Made by a program: the position numbers and the translations under genes. From the NCBI GenBank assembly GCA_002366595.1, contig DFBK01000018.1:3578-11363 (forward strand): DNA of 7,786 nt. The letters are read 5' to 3'. This DNA is from Anaerolineales bacterium UBA3082. Lineage in GTDB: Bacteria > Chloroflexota > Anaerolineae > UBA7937. This document shows, one piece after another, positions 6,151 through 7,786 of this stretch (within the stretch, counting starts at the first letter, position 1; every line of letters starts with the position of its first letter). The notes below the pieces were generated by a model. The model did not search any database. It had not been told where the DNA came from and saw nothing but the letters and a program-made list of their open reading frames with translations.

Positions 6151-6183
6151 GGCCCCGCGAACGATGATCTTATCTTGGGCCAT
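6151..6183 (-). repeat. Direct repeat of the uvrA start, copy B (orphaned)
   Basis: This is the second copy of uvrA codons 1-11, with one silent difference from 5438-5470. It lies 41 bp downstream of the -10 box and carries its own ribosome site, so by position it is probably the ancestral start. Confidence 0.97.
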
Positions 6184-6223
6184 GCTCTAACTTTCCAGAA
6201 GGTGATTTTTCGGGCAATCTTCT

Positions 6224-6252
6224 ATTTTACCAAACAAATCGTGTCCGGACAA
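6224..6252 (-). promoter_or_regulatory. Probable sigma70-type promoter of the uvrA leader / RAYT / uvrA unit
   Basis: On the minus strand a -35 box TTGTCC (6247-6252, four of six consensus bases) and a -10 box TAAAAT (6224-6229, five of six) are separated by exactly 17 bases. Transcription would start near 6217, giving a leader of about 34 nt before the ATG at 6183. A 10-bp palindrome, TGTCCGGACA (6243-6252), covers the -35 box and could be an operator. It does not match a LexA box that I recognise. Confidence 0.6.
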
Positions 6253-6265
6253 TTCAGAGTGTGGG

Positions 6266-6853
6266 CTATCGGACTCCTCTTGGCATCAGGCGATCCTCAA
6301 AGTCTAGGATTTCGCGAAGTAGCGCCATTAATGACCGCGCGAGATAGCTTTTGTCGTCGGGCATTAAGTCGCCTATCTCTGCTGCAGACAAGCGAAAATG
6401 TTGACTCAATCCCGAAAGTGATTCTTCGAAGCGGAAGAGCGGGGTAAGCAAGTCCGGCTCTAGCAAGATGTTATATGTATCAGTAGTTTCGCGGATTTGG
6501 TGAAGGCATTGCTGCAGGGCATTGTCAACTGCCAGCCAATCTGGAAATTTCATTTGTTCCATTCCTTCCCTGAAATCCTCCAAGTGGTTGCGTGCATATT
6601 CGACAAAGTCGAGGCTCCCGTTCAGGCCTGAAATGAGATGGGCCGGGTACTGGAGCCGGAGGGTTACTGCGATTTCCCCAAGCAACCTGGAGAAGGAGGC
6701 CTGGATTCTTCCTAGAACTAATGATTTTATCTGGTTCCATCGTCGCCTTTCCCGCCACTTAAGAAGTTGGTTGATACCGAAAATGGTCACACAGGTGGTC
6801 ACAATAAAACCGATAAACTCGGCTAGCAAGTTCGGCCACAAATCTTGCCACAT
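6266..6853 (-). CDS. Hypothetical membrane-anchored protein, single N-terminal helix
   Basis: This 195-residue protein has one hydrophobic helix at about residues 8-31 (LLAEFIGFIVTTCVTIFGIN), followed by the strongly basic KWRERRRW. By the positive-inside rule that places the remaining 160 residues in the cytoplasm. The cytoplasmic part is predicted by eye to be mostly helical, with repeated Leu/Phe and charged residues and no catalytic motif that I recognise. The start at 6853 is chosen because GGAGG lies seven bases upstream; a TTG two codons earlier would almost touch that site. The gene sits 119 nt below the 90-residue membrane gene and ends just upstream of the uvrA promoter, within the uvrB-uvrA interval. 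It gives no direct evidence of a DNA-repair role. Confidence 0.75.
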   Translation of the reverse strand: MWQDLWPNLLAEFIGFIVTTCVTIFGINQLLKWRERRRWNQIKSLVLGRIQASFSRLLGEIAVTLRLQYPAHLISGLNGSLDFVEYARNHLEDFREGMEQMKFPDWLAVDNALQQCLHQIRETTDTYNILLEPDLLTPLFRFEESLSGLSQHFRLSAAEIGDLMPDDKSYLARSLMALLREILDFEDRLMPRGVR

Positions 6854-6972
6854 GGCCAAGCCTCCAATTACACCTTATCAATCAAATTGTCTGCATTGTT
6901 GGCACTTTCCGAGGGTATCACCGCCAACACTCTCTCTTATCCTCCCGGCATTTCTCTCCTAAACCCATTCCC
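6854..6972. other. Short intergenic gap between the two membrane-protein genes
   Basis: These 119 bases contain the ribosome site of the downstream gene (GGAGG, 6861-6865) and a weak inverted repeat GTTGGC / GCCAAC (6898-6903 and 6923-6928) with a 19-base loop. No T-run follows the repeat on either strand and no convincing promoter is visible, so co-transcription from uvrB is possible. Confidence 0.4.
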
Positions 6973-7245
6973 TCATCTCTTCCGTTCCTCTGCCGCTTTC
7001 AGGGCCAGAAAGACCCCCACTACAAGGGCGATGATCCCCAAGCCTGAAATGCAGGATAGGAACTTGACGGTCGAAAAGAGGAAGCGCCAGGCGGCGGTGT
7101 AGAAGAGGAGATAGCCCAGGAGGAGGGAGACGGCTACCAAGAGGGTCAGCCTTCTCAGGTCCAATTTGACTTTGAAGTATCTGGTGGCCAGGCTTAAAAG
7201 GCTTAGTATGATCAAGCCCAAGAGCAAGGGGATGGTTTTGGTCAT
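6973..7245 (-). CDS. Small three-helix membrane protein downstream of uvrB
   Basis: This 90-residue, highly hydrophobic protein has three likely transmembrane helices, at about residues 4-22, 33-53 and 62-84. Basic loops lie between helices 1 and 2 (KVKLDLRR), and the tail is charged (KAAEERKR). There is no cleavable signal peptide and no recognised family motif. The ATG at 7245 is preceded by GAGAGGC about five bases upstream. The gene starts 13 nt after the uvrB stop on the same strand, so it is almost certainly in the uvrB operon. Its function is unknown; it may be a lineage-specific passenger of that operon. Confidence 0.75.
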   Translation of the reverse strand: MTKTIPLLLGLIILSLLSLATRYFKVKLDLRRLTLLVAVSLLLGYLLFYTAAWRFLFSTVKFLSCISGLGIIALVVGVFLALKAAEERKR

Positions 7246-7258
7246 CGGTGCCTCTCTT

Positions 7259-7786
7259 TCATCTCTTCCCCATCATCCTCAGCACCTCTATGTTCTGGAG
7301 TTCCCTTGTCCGCTGCTCCTTGCGGATCCGCTCCCATTCGGGGATCTCCTCACGCTCGGCCAGCCGCTGGCGGAGTTCAAAAACCTGGTCCCTGATAACC
7401 GCTGCCTTCTCGAATTCCAGCCCTTTGGCCAGTTGCTTCATCTGCTTCTCCAGTTCCTTTATCAGGCGGGCCACCTCGTCTTTGGGTATCTCCGTCGCTA
7501 CCTCGTATTTCAGCCGCTCCTCGGCAGCCACTCTCATCTGGTCGGTCAGGTCTCGCACCTCCTTGACGATGCTCCGGGGCTCGATATTGTGTTCTTCGTT
7601 GTATCTCATCTGTATGGCTCGGCGGCGGTTGGTCTCATCTATGGCCCGCCTCATGGAGTCGGTCATCTCATCGGCGTACATAATCACCGTGCCGTTTATA
7701 TGGCGGGCCGCTCGGCCGATGGTCTGGATGAGGGCCTGGTCGGAACGCAAGAACCCCTCCTTGTCGGCGTCCAGGATGGCTACCAA
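7259..7786 (-). CDS. uvrB: UvrABC system protein B, C-terminal part (5' end outside the window)
   Basis: The 176 visible codons are the end of UvrB, the damage-verifying helicase-like subunit that UvrA loads onto DNA and that recruits UvrC. VAILDADKEGFLRS and QTIGRAARHINGTVIMYAD are helicase motifs V and VI, with the motif VI arginines of the ATPase site. YADEMTDSM and RRRAIQMRYNEEHNIEPRSI are typical of UvrB. After a charged linker, residues about 103-145 (EVARLIKELEKQ...GLEFEKAAVIRDQ) form the C-terminal UVR domain that contacts UvrC. The frame is open to the window edge, where a TTG encodes an internal Leu rather than a start. The stop at 7259 is followed after 13 nt by the small membrane gene. 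About 490 N-terminal residues are outside. Confidence 0.97.
   Translation of the reverse strand: MVAILDADKEGFLRSDQALIQTIGRAARHINGTVIMYADEMTDSMRRAIDETNRRRAIQMRYNEEHNIEPRSIVKEVRDLTDQMRVAAEERLKYEVATEIPKDEVARLIKELEKQMKQLAKGLEFEKAAVIRDQVFELRQRLAEREEIPEWERIRKEQRTRELQNIEVLRMMGKR

Larger units (their letters stand above)
6049..6183 (-). pseudogene. Truncated uvrA start: 44-codon leader frame
   Basis: The frame begins MAQDKIIVRGA, the exact uvrA N-terminus, behind a plausible ribosome site (TGGAAAG, about 6 nt before ATG 6183) and 35 bp downstream of a good -10 box. After codon 11 it leaves uvrA and runs through the 31-base palindrome and the RAYT upstream region to a TGA at 6049-6051, overlapping the RAYT start by 26 nt in another frame. 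It looks like the original uvrA start, cut off from its gene by the RAYT cassette. It probably makes no functional UvrA but may act as a leader peptide that delivers ribosomes to RAYT. Confidence 0.8.

Noticed and set aside
6854..6859. TTG at 6859 as start of the single-helix membrane protein
   Set aside because: It is one base from the GGAGG site, too close for initiation. The ATG at 6853 has a seven-base spacing.
6898..6928. GTTGGC / GCCAAC inverted repeat as an intrinsic terminator
   Set aside because: The stem has six base pairs, the loop 19 bases, and no T-run follows on either strand.

Overview
This window is bacterial. It has about 57-60% G+C in the core genes, Shine-Dalgarno sites such as GGAGAGG and GGAGGAAAG, and almost every gene on the minus strand. 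The source is probably a free-living bacterium. The MiaB-type N-terminus (IWTIGCQ...ADS) and a UvrA carrying the extra CPNC/CPAC zinc module resemble Chloroflexota or Gram-positive lineages, but this placement is a weak inference.

Right to left, which is the direction of transcription: the right edge (7259-7786) is the C-terminal part of UvrB, followed 13 nt later by a 90-residue three-helix membrane protein (6973-7245) and then a 195-residue single-helix membrane protein (6266-6853). A good sigma70-like promoter (6224-6252) comes next and clearly belonged to uvrA. The first 11 codons of uvrA lie directly below it (6151-6183), but the frame then runs into a palindrome and a REP-associated tyrosine transposase (RAYT, 5472-6074). 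The same 11 codons are repeated at 5438-5470, where the complete uvrA begins (2534-5470). A RAYT cassette of about 0.7 kb therefore sits inside the 5' end of uvrA, flanked by 33-bp direct repeats of the uvrA start. The result is a chain of leader ORF, RAYT and uvrA that looks translationally coupled. This is the most unusual structure in the window.

The uvrA stop codon lies in one copy of a small hairpin repeat; related copies fill the gap of about 0.3 kb between uvrA and a Nudix hydrolase gene (1726-2217). Next is an orphan gene with PD-(D/E)XK nuclease-like residues (883-1647). Its base composition looks poorer in G+C than its neighbours, and it reads like accessory DNA.

The left end (67-816) is a second striking object: one uninterrupted frame joining the N-terminal domain of a MiaB-like tRNA methylthiotransferase (all three UPF0004 cysteines, no radical-SAM domain) to the C-terminal third of tryptophanase (no PLP lysine). 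It overlaps, tail to tail, the last codons of a plus-strand PLP enzyme resembling D-cysteine desulfhydrase (3-92). The chimera is either a natural deletion fusion or an assembly join.

Functionally, the right two thirds is a uvrBA nucleotide-excision-repair locus invaded by a RAYT/REP element. The left third is a patchwork of a housecleaning hydrolase, an orphan putative nuclease and remnants of amino-acid catabolism genes.
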